The position numbers were made by a program, and so were the translations under genes. Positions 32,097 through 43,436 of a DNA stretch of 64,000 nucleotides are shown piece after piece. Position 1 is the stretch's first letter. Each line of letters begins with the position of its first letter. The stretch lies in assembly GCF_020536995.1 (NCBI RefSeq), contig NC_068359.1:105595257-105659256 (forward strand). The letters are read 5' to 3'. This DNA comes from Dreissena polymorpha (Eukaryota; Mollusca; Bivalvia; Myida; Dreissenidae). The notes beneath the pieces are model-generated. The model was not told the origin of the DNA. It searched no databases and saw only the letters and a program-made list of their open reading frames with translations.

Positions 32097-33225
32097 CGCG
32101 TGGACATGCGCCGCGGATGACACTGTGTTTCTTCTGTAATATAAAACCTGATATCTCAAACAATTTGTTCTTACTTTGACGTCGTTCATATCAGTGTCAA
32201 TACATGGCAATACATGTCACAATGTCAGGAGGCATGAACAGTATTTGTAATGAAATGTCATCCGTTTTTAGTTTAACTGACCGAAGCAAGTGATTAATAA
32301 TGAGCTTTTTTGTTCGAATTTTGTCCGCCGTTCGTCGACCATACACTATTCATGCAAACGAAATAACCTCTTTACAGTTGAAAACTCTAATCTTTTTTTA
32401 TTATACGTAATAATCTAAAAAAATTAGAGTAAGAGTTATCAACTTGAACCTTCATAGGTTGATTGATTTCATTAGGGTTGAGCATTACACAAGAACCATA
32501 AATCTTGCTCCTGTTTATATAGTAATAGTCCTTTGTAATTTGGTGTTCAGTAAGTTTTGTCCGAAGCGTAATCAAGTTGACATTGTAAAGGTAGAAAGCT
32601 TCTGATGATGGAAAGTGCGATGCTCAATAACCATGCCTCCCCTGCTTTATTAAATTCACAGTAACTGTCCTTGTATTTCAGGCTGAAGCATTGTCTATGC
32701 AGCGACCGCTTTTACTATGAGCTATCAAGGCGATACTTCATAGTTATGAATTCAGAATTGTTAAGGAAACCAATTATTATGACCGAAGTGCATGTGCTCT
32801 TTGACAAAGCGGCATGTAGGTGTACTTCAGACATGACAGTGGCAGTTCTAGTTTGGCCTTGGCTGGGCTTTCTAATTTGATTCACGTGTGGAACTGCTAG
32901 AAGACAGCGAGTACCTCCATGCCCTCTCGCGTTGACAGCTTTTATTGTTATTTCGACTATTCATCGATAAGTTTAGCTATACTTCTCAACAGTTTCTTGC
33001 GCCGGCATAAATGTTCTGGTTGTCGTAAACCTGCACTAAATCCATTTCACTGTTAATAATGCAGATCAACAAGGTTCACATGGGTTTACACACGGGCTGG
33101 CAAAATAAAAAACACAACGTTAAGAACTTTATTTTGCAAATATCTCAAGTTATTGAATATGTTTGAAAAAATCTTTAGTGCATAAAGGCTAGTTTTCTTG
33201 CAGTTGGTGCCAATATCTTAAGATT
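32097..33225. other. Region downstream of the CRAL-TRIO gene
   Basis: Holds the 3' UTR of the gene and a degenerate tandem-core relic near 32300-32640 (gagcttttttgttcgaattt, tgtccgccgttcgtcgacc). A tttcag at about 32681 precedes SDRFYYEL in one frame, but no exon is supported. Confidence 0.4.
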
Positions 33226-33325
33226 NNNNNNNNNNNNNNNNNNNNNNNNNNNNNNNNNNNNNNNNNNNNNNNNNNNNNNNNNNNNNNNNNNNNNNNNNNN
33301 NNNNNNNNNNNNNNNNNNNNNNNNN
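33226..33325. other. Assembly gap, exactly 100 N
   Basis: One hundred Ns, a conventional placeholder, so the true gap size is unknown. It is followed by homopolymer runs (33360-33400) that may have caused the break. Confidence 1.
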
Positions 33326-33681
33326 ATTTCAGGATTTTTTAATCGGGTCCGGTGATCTTTAAAAAAAAAAACAAAAAAAAAAATTTTTTTTTTTTTTACC
33401 TTAATTGAAGGAATTTTGGACAGCATTGGGAAATTTGTTTTTTTTTCGTAATGGGAAAGTGCCGTTTACCGGTACTTTATAACAGGAGGAAAACGCTGTG
33501 TAAAAACAAAACCATTTCCATAAGATCATTTTCCCATTTCTAAATACAAATTCCCAAAGATGAATTAAACACACATAAATAAACGGCTAGCCAATCAGAT
33601 ATAACGTTAACATCCAAATATTTCCTGCTCACAAAAACCATCAAAATCTCCTTTGATACATATTTCTGATTTTCCGATTAT

Positions 33682-34999
33682 TATCCCACCCTTTTTGAAA
33701 AAAAGGGGGGGATATTGTGGTTATCTCCGCCGTCCGTCCGTCCGTCCGTCCGTCTGTCCGTCCGTCCGTCCTGGCCACTATCTCCTCCTACACTAAAAGC
33801 AACTAGACCTTGAAACTTACACACATGGTAGCTATGAGCATATGTGCGACCCTGCACTATTTGGAATTTTGATCTGACCCCTGGGTCAAAATTAATAGCG
33901 GTTGGGGGTGCCCGCGTCAGAAATTCTCACTCATTTTTTTAGGTTATTTTACATTTACTTCTTTATTACTACACCATTCACTTCAAATTGATACTGGACC
34001 TCTCTTATGACAATACGGTCAATCTCAACCATGCATGGCCCCATTCCCAACCCTGGGGCGCCCCGCCCACATAGGCCACACCCACCAAAAATTTCCATTT
34101 ACTATAATTTTTCATTTACTACACAACACGGATTCACTTCAATGATACTGACTTTTGTTATGACATAGGGTCAATCTCAACTATGCATGCCCCAATCCCA
34201 ACCCTGGGGCGCCCGCCCACATAGGCCACCCCCCCAAAAAATTCCATTTACTTTAACTTTTTTATTTCTACACGGATTCACTTCAAATTGATACTGAACT
34301 TCCCTTATGACATTAGGGTCAATCTCAACTATGCATGGCCCCATAACCAACCCTCGGGCCCCGCCCACATAGACCACACCCACCCAAAATTGCCTTTACT
34401 ATAATTTCTTCATTTCTAACACCGATTCACTTCAAATTGATATTGAACTTCTCTATGACAATACAGTCAATCTCAATATGCATGGCCCAATTACAACCCT
34501 GGGGCGCCCCGCCCACATAGACCACACCCACCCAAAATTTGCATTTACTAATTTCTTCATTTCTAACCGATTCACTTCAAATTGATACTGAACCTCTCTT
34601 ATGACAATACGGTCAATCTCAACTATGCATGGCCCCATACCAAACCCTGGGGCCCCGCCCACATAGACCACACCCGCCCAAAAATTGCCTTTTACTATAA
34701 TTTCTTCATTTCTACACGATTCACTTCAAATTGATACTGAACTTCTTATGACAATACGGTCAATCTCAACTATGCATGGCACATTACAACCCTGGGGCGC
34801 CCTGCCCCATATGTCACACCCACCCAAAATTGCCTTTACTATAACTTCTTCATTAACACCAATTCACTTCTAATTGATGATGAACTTCTCTTATGACTAG
34901 GGTCATCTCAGCTATGCATGGCCCCATTACCAACCCTGGGGCACACCTAGGTCAAACATTCGGCGTGGGGACGCGTCGGCTCTGCCGCGCCATTTCTAG
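33682..34999 (+). mobile_element. Non-autonomous Helitron-like element, TCCCACCC...CTAG
   Basis: Starts A|tcccaccctttttgaaaaaa with a hairpin to ggggggga, then (ccgt)n at 33730-33770, then six to seven cores of about 125 bp (tcacttcaaattgatactga, ggtcaatctcaactatgcat, ccctggggcgcccc). It ends gcggctctgccgcgcc-type hairpin then atttctag|T. A 5' TC, a 3' hairpin plus CTAG, and A/T flanks are the canonical Helitron signature. Confidence 0.7.
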
Positions 35000-35197
35000 T
35001 ATTTATAATAGGATGGTTTGCAATATTTCTACACTTTAGTTTATTTTCTGTGTACTTATTCTAATAAAACTTCTTTTTAATAGCCCTTTAGATTTTCATT
35101 CAGTCAACTGCTCCCTTAACATTTACTACAGCAGAAATTTCCCAGTATCATGCCAATGGACTTTTAACGCTTTCGGCACTCTCGTTTTTAATTATAG

Positions 35198-35294
35198 GTC
35201 AGTTCTGGCTGGTGTTCCCTGCCTGGAGACATGAACAGAGGTTCTCCACCAGCAACCTTGCTATGGCAAAACTAGTAGACGATTTCAGCCTCCT
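35198..35294 (+). CDS. Exon A of an unidentified host gene
   Basis: Between acceptor ttaattatag and donor gtaagt one frame is open: QFWLVFPAWRHEQRFSTSN then LAMAKLVDDFSLL. The other two frames have stops. It ends in phase 2, which fits exon B at 51429. I do not recognise the family. Codon use and the splice signals look like real coding sequence amid mobile DNA. Earlier exons would lie before the gap or upstream. Confidence 0.5.
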
Positions 35295-35330
35295 GTAAGT
35301 TGAACTGAAGTTGATCATTTGAAGAAAATT

Positions 35331-35566
35331 ATTATCCCCATGCTTTTTGAAAAGCGTAGGGATATTGTGGTTATCTCCGTCCGTCTGTCTGTCCTGGCCA
35401 CTATCTCCTCCTACACTATAAGCACTAGAACCTTGAAACTTACACACATGGTACACATGTTAGCTATGAGCATATGTGCAACCCTGCACTATTGGAATTT
35501 CGATCTGACCCCTGGGTCAAAATTTATGGGGTTTGGGGTGGGCCAGGTCAGAGATTTTCACTCATT
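35331..35566 (+). mobile_element. 5' part of a second Helitron-like element (split)
   Basis: tatccccatgctttttgaaa folds on aaagcgtagggata, followed by ctccgtccgtctgtctgtcc and a first core as in 33682-34999. It breaks at cactcatttttagctcacc, where another element enters. The matching 3' part is at 38212-38396. Confidence 0.65.
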
Positions 35567-37450
35567 TTTAGCTCACCTGAGCACAAAGTGCTCATGGTGA
35601 GCTTTTGTGATAGCCTTTTGTCTGTCGTGCGTCGTCAGTAGTCTGTCGTGCGTCGTCAACATTTTGCCTTGTGAACACTGCAGAGACCACATTTATTGTC
35701 CAATCTTCATGAAACTTAGTCAGAACATTTGTCCAATTGATACCTCGACTGAGTTCGAAACTGGGTCATGCTGGGTCAAAAACTAGGTCACTAGGTCAAA
35801 AAAAGAAAAACCTTGTGAACACTGTAGAAGTCACATTTGATGCCCAATCTTCATGTAACTTTGTCAAAATGTTTGTCTAATGATTTGTTGGTTGAGTTCA
35901 AAAATGGTTCCGGTCCATTGAAAAACATGGCCGCCAGGGGGCGGGGCAGTATTCCTTATATGGCTATAGAGAAAACCTTGTGAACACTGTAGAAGTCACA
36001 ATTTTTGCCCAATCATCATGAAACTTGGTCAAAACATTGGTTTCATTGATATCTCGGACGAGTTTGAAAATGGTCCAGATCGGTGAAAAAACATGGCCGC
36101 CAGGGGGCGGGGCAGTTTTCTCTATGTATATAGTGAAAACATGTGAACAGTCTAATGTTTAAGAAAGATAACCTGTACATACTTTCTAATACTGGTAGTT
36201 AACTCCCTTGTTAAAACCTTGTTAGCACTATAGAGGCCACATTTATTGTCCAATCTAAATGAAATTTGGTCAGAAGATTGGTCTCAATGATGTCTTGGAT
36301 AAGTTCAAAAATGGTTACATTTGCTTAAAAAACATGGCTGCCAAGGGGCGGGGCATTTTTCCTTTTATGGCTATATATGGCTATAGTAAAACCTTGTTAA
36401 CACTCTAGAGGCCACATTTATTGTCCAATCTTCATGAAATATGGTCAGAAGATTGGTCTCAATGATATCTTGGATGAGTTCGAAAATGGTTTCGTTTGCT
36501 TGAAAAACATGGCTGCCAAGGCGCGGGGCATTTTTCCTTATATGGCTATGTATGGCTATAGTAAAATCTTGTTAACACTCTAGAGACCACATTTATTGTC
36601 CGATCTTTATGAAACTTGGTCAGAAGATTCATCACAATAATATCTTGGACGAGTTCAAAAATGATGCTGGTTGCTTGAAAAACATGGCTGCCAGGGGGTG
36701 GGGGCATTTTTCTTTATATGGCTATAGTAAAACCTTGTTAACACTCTAGAGGCCACATTTATTTTCCGATCTTCATGAACTTGGTCAGAAGATTTGTCCC
36801 AATGATATCTTGGATGAGTTCGAAAATGGTTTCGGTTGCTTTAAAAACATGGCCACCAGGGGGTGGGGCATTTTTCCTAATATAGCTTTATGTTGCTTAA
36901 GTAAAACCTTATTAACACTCTAGAGGCCACATTTATTGTCCGATCATCATGAAACTTGGTCAGTCGATTTGTCCCAATGATATCATGGATGAGTTCGAAA
37001 ATGGTTTCGGTTGGTGGAAAAATATGGCCGCCAAGGGGGCGTGGCATTTTTCCTTATATAGCTATAGTAAAACCCTGTTAACACTCTAGAAGCCATATTT
37101 ATTGTACGATCATCATGAAACTTTGTAAGAAGATTTGTCCCAATAATATCTTGGACAAGTTCGAAAAGGGTTTCAGTTGCTTGAAAAACATGGCCACCAG
37201 TGGGCGGGGCATTTTTCCTTATGTTGACTTATGAATCTTCATAAAACTTTTCAGTATATTTGTTTAAATGATATCTTGGTTGTGTATGAAAATGGTTCTG
37301 GTCTGTTGAAAAACGTGGCTGCCAGCGTGTTCATTAGTCATGAAAGTTGGTAAGAACATTTTGTTCTAATGACATCTTGGGCTGCACAGAACAGGTCAGT
37401 TCCTTTGAATCTCAGGTGAGCGACTTTGGGCCTTTCAGGCCCTCTTGTTT
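35566..37450 (+). mobile_element. Tandem-core element, AGCTCACC family (1)
   Basis: 5' tttagctcacctgagcacaa folds with gtgctcatggtgagc. A tgtcgtgcgtcgtc tract and about ten cores of roughly 160-170 bp follow (aacactctagaggccacatt, aatcttcatgaaacttggtc, aaaaacatggccgccagggg). It ends aggtgagcgactttgggcc, tttcaggccctcttgttt. Sisters are at 39672-41907 and 43437-45493. Confidence 0.8.
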
Positions 37451-37738
37451 TATTTTATGTACTTTAACATTGGCCATAACATTTGCAATATTGAAGATAG
37501 CAACTTGATATTTGGCATGCATGTGTATCTCATGGAGCTGCACATTTTGAGTGGTGAAAGGTCAAGGTCAACCTTCAAGGTCAAAGGTCAAAAAATCAAA
37601 TCCAAGGTAAGCAATAAGCTTTTAAGGGAGGTTATTAATGAACCTGCCAAATGATAAAAAAATAATATTAATGAAATCGGCGCAGTAGGGGGCAGTGTGT
37701 TTCTGACAAACACATCTTTTGTTTTATGTTATCAGTGA
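37451..37738 (+). mobile_element. 3' fragment of the TATGCCCTCGG family
   Basis: aacttgatatttggcatgca, gagctgcacattttgagtgg and the end tgtttctgacaaacacatct-tttgttt match the 3' half of 44721-45406. The 5' hairpin end is absent. Confidence 0.7.
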
Positions 37739-38211
37739 TTTTTTTGCTTTTATTTGTTACAGCCTGTGCCATTTGAATTGGGAAAATTAGGGCGATAAAC
37801 CATGAAATTCGGATAAATAGAGCGATAAACCATGAAATTAGGAAAAATTAAGCATTATAAATATGATTATAAGTAACAGAATTAATACTGTTTTTTAGGG
37901 CATGTTCAATGGGTTTTCTAGTCATTTTTGGAAAAGGAATCTGGTCTAATTGGGATTGTTTTCTAATAAACAAAAGTGGCAAATTCCGGAATAATTTATC
38001 GACAAAAAATAAGTTGCGATCTAGAGTTAAGAAATCATAATTAAGTCATAATCTTCTTCAGACATCTTTCTTATAAAAAAATTTTTTTGGGGGGGTGGGG
38101 GGAGAAATCGGGGTATTTTTTGAAATTTTAATCAGATTTTTGGGGAAAAACGTGGATTTTTGTGATTGGGAAGCAGCCGAAAATCAGCGGTAATTTTAAG
38201 CAAAAAAATTC
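37739..38211. other. AT-rich filler between split element parts
   Basis: Contains gcgataaaccatgaaatt twice (37792, 37822) and poly-T/poly-G near 38080. No gene is seen. Confidence 0.4.
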
Positions 38212-38396
38212 ACTGGTTATCTTACATTCACTTCTTCATTTGTACACCGATTTACTTCAAATTGATACTTAACATCTCTTATGACAATACGGTCAATCTC
38301 AACTATGCATGGCCCCATTACCAACCCTGGGGCACCCCCTGGGTCAAACATGCGGCGTGGGGATATGCGTTGGCCTCTTCTGCGCCATTTCTAGTT
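38212..38396 (+). mobile_element. 3' part of the split Helitron-like element
   Basis: One core (acttcaaattgatacttaac, ggtcaatctcaactatgcat) then gcggcgtggggatatgcgtt, ctgcgccatttctag|T, the same 3' end as 33682-34999. Confidence 0.65.
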
Positions 38397-39671
38397 TTAG
38401 TTTGTTGTGAATTGCTAGGATATATTTGATTAGAACGACAATCAATATGTTTTTGTTTTGTATCTGAAGCTGAACCAAGCACGAAATTCAAATGGTGAGC
38501 AGTAAAAAAACTGTTGTGGTAGGTAGTTTCCTGGAGCTGTCCATCCTCTGCTGTCAGTCTTTGGTGTTAATAAGTATTCATCTCCTGATAATGCTACTTA
38601 AGGTTTATTATTCCTATATTTTCAACTGAGCTAAAAATGGATTTAAAAGTTGGAAAATAAAAAAATCCTTCCTCAAAATGTGTAAGGCTCAGAAGCTTTA
38701 TATTTGATGTTAAACATCGTCTTAAGCCCCTCTACAAGATTGTTCAAATCATGTCCATGGGTAAAAACTGGCTATGCCCCAGTAGAAATATGATTATAAA
38801 CTCCTTAATAAAGTACCTGAAAAAGGCACTTTCCCTATTGAAAAAAAAGTCACAAGTCCCAATTTCCATCTGAAAAATTCCCAAAATGAAGGAAAGTTGT
38901 GTCAATTTCGTTCCAAAAGTATCTTCAAGTAAACAAATAAAATGAGCACTGAAACTTAACATTTCAAGTAAAAATACAGTAACAAAGAACTATATTTCAA
39001 TTGGTTAGTGCAATTAAGAACCAAGCAATTGAAAAGATCTATTATTCCCAATCTTGAGATTTTGCAACTGGAATTTCCCAATTTTAATGTTTCTAGTGCT
39101 AATTGTTCCAAATTGGCACGATTACAGTATTTTTCCCAATTGAACAAAAAAACATTGAGTACAGTATACTATACACTTAAACTGGAGCATCGATAACTAC
39201 ACATTTCATAGTCCCAACAAAAACTTAAATGTTTCAATTAGCCCTTTAACTCGAGCATCTATTACTGGATAACTTGGGCACATGTTGGTTTCTTCTTCTA
39301 TGCAATATTAAGATTTACCCTTAATAACTCAATGAGGTTATTCTCACCTCTATTCAGGACTGTCTATCAGGAATATGGCTATTATTACAAAATTTTCCCC
39401 CCAATGAAAAGCGTTTATATTTGCATCTTTAGCCTAGGCTTAGTATGTGAAGTAAATACAAGGTTTTAGAAATAAATCTTGTTGTAAAGTTCCACTAGAT
39501 GTATGGATTTGTATATCTGTTTTAAGAGGTTTGTCACCTTGTTTTGTCCAATCATGAACCTTACCCAGAACCTTTGTTAGCAAATGGTTCAGGAGACTTT
39601 TTGGTGTAATATTTTTGTGTCCAACCTGCATGAAACTTACGCAAACATTTTATGATAACTGGGTTCATTTT
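38397..39671. other. No gene recognised; relic of a TTGGGAA-rich element
   Basis: Around 38820-39170 the words cccaatttccatctg, tgcaactggaatttccca and tttttcccaattgaac resemble, in reverse, the TTGGGAA-rich hAT-associated DNA at 51815-52600. Otherwise featureless. Confidence 0.35.
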
Positions 39672-40556
39672 TTTTTAGCTCACCTGAACCCAACGTGCTC
39701 ATGGTGAGCTTTTGTGATCGCCTTTTGTCCGTCGTGCATTGTCCGTTGTCTGTCGTGCGACGTCAACATTTGCCTTGTTCACTCTCTAGAGGCCACATTT
39801 ATTGTCCAATCTTCATGAAATTTAGGTCAGAAGATTTGTCCCACTGATATCTTTGATGAGTTCAAAAATGGTAACCTTTGCTTGAAAAACATGGCTGCCA
39901 AGGGGCGGGGCATTTTTCCTTATATGGCTATATATAGCTATAGTAAAACCTTGTTAACACTCTAGAGGCCACATTTATTGTCCAATCTTAATGAAACTTT
40001 CTCAGAAGATTCATCCCAATAATATCTTGGACGAGTTCGAAAATGATGCCGGTTGGTTGAAAAACATGGCTGCCAGGGGGCGGGGCATTTTTCCTTATAT
40101 GGCTATAGTAAAACCTTGTTAACACTCTAGAGGCCACATTTATTGTCCAATGTTGATAAAATTTGGTCAGAAGATTTGTCTTAATGATATCTTGGATGAG
40201 TTCGAAAATGGTTACGTTTGCTTGAATAACATGGCCACCAAGGGGCGGGGCATTTTCCTTATATGGCTATATAAGGCTATAGTAAAATCTTGTTAACACT
40301 CTAGAGGCCACATTTATAGTCCGATCTTCATGAAACTCGGTCAGAAGATTCATCCCAATAATATCTTGGACGAGTTCAAAAATAATGCTGGTTGGTTGAA
40401 AAACATGGCCACCACAGGGGCGGGGCTATTTTCCTTATATGGCTATAGTAAAACCTTGTTAACACTCTAGAGGTCACATTTATTTTCCGATCATCATGAA
40501 ACTTGGTCAGAAGATTTGTCCCAATGATATCTTGGATGAGTTTGAAAATGGTTTTG

Positions 40557-41381
40557 CAGTCATTGAAATTCAGATTTAAAGCTACAAGCAAGTCGGGCTA
40601 GTACTATGGGAATTTGAACAAGCCCGAGTCAGTTTTTACTAGCCCAAACATTTTTGTTAAAAATGCAGATATGCATAACATAAAATATCCAAAGAAGCAT
40701 TCATTTATTCAATCTATAGAATAAAATACAAATCTCTTATTAATTTCATCCTCATCCAATTTAGCTTCCTCGTCATCTGAGCCAGCCTCTTTCGGATCCT
40801 GAAATAAGAAGAAATTAATTTCACACAGGGATTTCAATCAAATCACAACTATAAATATACATAAAGTTTAGGTAAATAATTAGCAGAAATGTATTCCATA
40901 TATCCATGTAAAGAGAGCGCAAACCTGAACCACCAGAAAATATATTAGCAATTAAGTGCGAGGTTATTCTACAAAAAGCCAGTTGACAAATGCGTCAATC
41001 ACAGTTACCTCAGATTCGCATTCCTCAACGACGTACTTCAATGACAACTGTTCGGCCATTACTCTTTGTGTCCCGAACGCAACGCAAAACATTTATTTTA
41101 CATAATAGTAATCTGGTAACCACAAAACCATGCGCTTTATGCGCAGTAATCCAATTATCGGCTGATTGCCCAGCACGTGTGCACAGTGAGTTTAAACATA
41201 AGCGGCTGTTTATTTAAGCGGCTCAAAACTTTGTTTACAAATATTGAAAATGAAAGTGGAACTCATTTTCTGTTTAATGAATTGTACAAGCACGCCGGGC
41301 TTGTAATATTGGATTTCCTACAAGCCCGAAAGAAAAAATACTAGTTTTTTGCTGTCGGACTAGTGCGAATTTCGACGACTG
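40557..41381. mobile_element. 825-bp inverted-repeat element, CAGTC ends, 6-bp target duplication
   Basis: Ends cagtcattgaaattc and gaatttcgacgactg are imperfect reverse complements (13 of 15). gttttg flanks both sides (40551-40556, 41382-41387), where uninterrupted cores read gtttcg. It carries a small two-exon open frame on the minus strand. Subterminal words caagcccgag and ctagccc recur inverted near both ends. Confidence 0.8.
40709..41059 (-). CDS. Possible two-exon small protein inside the 825-bp element
   Basis: On the minus strand, exon 1 (41059-41009) reads MAEQLSLKYVVEECESE then donor gtaact. Exon 2 (40798-40709) follows acceptor cttatttcag in phase: DPKEAGSDDEEAKLDEDEI, NKRFVFYSID, stop. 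Joined length is 46 residues, strongly acidic in the middle. It could be the first exons of a lost transposase kept in a deleted element, or a captured gene start. I recognise no domain. Evidence is limited to the splice signals and phase. Confidence 0.35.
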
Positions 41382-42076
41382 GTTTTGGTTGCTTTAAAAA
41401 CATGGCCACCAGGGGCGGGGCATTTTTCCTTATATGGCTATATATGGCTATAGTAAAACCTTGTTAACACTCTAGAGGCCACATTAATTGTCCAATCTTC
41501 ATGATATTTGCTCAGAAGATTGGTCTCAATGATATCTTGGATGAGTTCGAAAATAATTATATTTGCTTGAAAAAATGGCTTCCAAGGGGCGGGGCATTTT
41601 TCCTTATATGGCTATAGTAAATCTTGTTAACACTCTAGAGGCCACATTTACTGTCTGATCTTCATGAAACTTGGTCAGAAGATTCATCCCGATAATATCT
41701 TGGATGAGTTCAAAAATGATGCCGGTTGGTTGAAAAACATGGCCGCCAGGGGGCGGGGCATTTTTCCTTATACGGCTTTAGTAAAACCTTGTTAACACTC
41801 TAGAGGCCACATTTACTGTCTGATCTTCGTGAAACTTGGTCAGAAGATTTGTCCCAATAATATCTTGTTATCTCAGGTGAGCGACTTTGGGCCTTTCAGG
41901 CCCTCTTTTTAAAGTTCTTTTCTATTGAAAAACATGGCTACATGTGTGTGGGGCAGTTTTTCTAATGGCTATTGAGAACCTTGTGATTACTTTAGAAGTT
42001 ACATGTTTTTGTTCTTATGATATAACAGCGGCATTCATAAATGGTTCCAGGAAAAAAGCAAGGTGAATAGACACTT

Positions 42077-43046
42077 TTTATGCCCCCAGAACATAGGTTC
42101 TGGGGGCATATTAAAATCACAATGTTAGTTAGTTAGTCCGTCCGTCCGGATTAGTTTCCGCTCAATAAGTCAAGCAATTGTCATCAGATCTTCACCAAAC
42201 TTCATGAAAATGTGTACGGCAATAACATCTAGGTCAGGTATGATAATTGGCCAAATTGACCTAGACACTCCTGAGTTACGGCCCTTGAATCATCGTTAAA
42301 TTGTTTTTTTTCTTGTTTCCGCTCAATAACTTGAGCAATTATCATCAGATCTTCACCAAACTTCATGAAAATGTGTAAGGCAATAACATCTAGGTCAAGT
42401 TTGATAATCGGCCAAATTGACCCAGACACTCCTGAGTTACGGCCCTTGAATAATCTTAAAATTGTTGTTTTTTCTAGTTTCCACTCAATTACTCGAGCAA
42501 ATGTCATAGGATCTTCATCTTCCAAACTTCATGAAAATGTGTAAGGCAATATTATCTAGGTCAAGTTCGATAATCAGCCAAATTGACCCAGACACTCCTG
42601 AGTTACAGCCCTTGAATCATCGTAAAATTGTTTTTATTCTCATTTCCGCTCAATAACTCGAGCAAATGTCATAGGATCTTCGCCATACTTCATGAAAATG
42701 TGTAAGGCAATAACTTCTAGGTCAAGTTCGATAATCGGCCAAATTGACCTAGACAATTAAAAATGTGCTTTTTCTCGTTTCCGCTCAGTAACTCAAGCAA
42801 ATGTCATAGGATCTTCGCCACACATCATGAAAATGTGTAAGGCAATAACTTCTAGGTCAAGTTCGATAATCAGCCAAATTGACCTAGACACTTAAAAATG
42901 CGTTTTTTTCTCGTTTCCGCTCAGTAACTCAAGCAAATGTCATAGGATATTTGCCACACATCATGAAAATGTGTAAGGTCATAAGATCTAGCTCAAGTTC
43001 GATAATCAGCCAAATAAACCAAGACACTCCTGAGTTACAGCCCTTT
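42077..43046 (+). mobile_element. Tandem-core element, TGCCCCCAGAAC family
   Basis: 5' hairpin atgcccccagaacatagg-ttctgggggcat, gtccgtccgtccg, then about six cores of roughly 120-140 bp (gatcttcaccaaacttcatg, aaatgtgtaaggcaataaca, gataatcggccaaattgacc). The 3' end is not seen; it runs into the next element at about 43046. Confidence 0.7.
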
Positions 43047-43359
43047 TTTCATGCCCCCGAAGGTGGGCATATAGTGATCGCACTGTCCGTCTGTCCTTCC
43101 GTCACACTTTTGCGTTTAGGTTTCGAAAAATGCTCATAACTCTATGTCCCTTGAGATAAAACCTTCATATTTGGTATGCATGTGTATATGGACAAGGCCT
43201 TTCCATACGCACACAAATTTTGACCCCTGTGACCTTGACCTTGAACTTTGGGTCCGCGTTTAGATTTCGAAATCTGCGTTTAGGTTAAGAAAAATGCTCA
43301 TAACTTCAATCAAAGCGTTTATAGGGGGCATATGTCATCCTATGGTGACAGCTCTTGTT
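43047..43359 (+). mobile_element. Single-core element, TGCCCCCGAAGG family
   Basis: catgcccccgaaggtgggca, ctgtccgtctgtccttccgtc, one core in the same sense as the element at 17808-18949 (minus strand), and the end ggtgacagctcttgtt. Confidence 0.75.
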
Positions 43360-43436
43360 ATTTATACATCACAAAAACGGATAATTTTTATTTTATTTAC
43401 TTAGGTCTCAGGTAATGGACTATGGTCTTTGGCCTT

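Larger units (their letters stand above)
39672..41907 (+). mobile_element. Tandem-core element, AGCTCACC family (2), with nested insertion
   Basis: 5' tttagctcacctgaacccaa...ggtgagc, cgtcgtgcattgtccgttgt tract, cores as in 35566-37450, 3' gcgactttgggcctttcagg-ccctctttt. One core is split at 40557-41381 by an inverted-repeat element. Confidence 0.8.

Noticed and set aside
32671-32880. SDRFYYEL-containing frame suggesting a heme-peroxidase exon
   Set aside because: The likeness is five to six residues, no peroxidase motif follows, and no donor closes a plausible exon.
40990-41217. 75-residue plus-strand frame in the 825-bp element
   Set aside because: Overlaps the minus-strand frame that has proper splice signals; no domain recognised.
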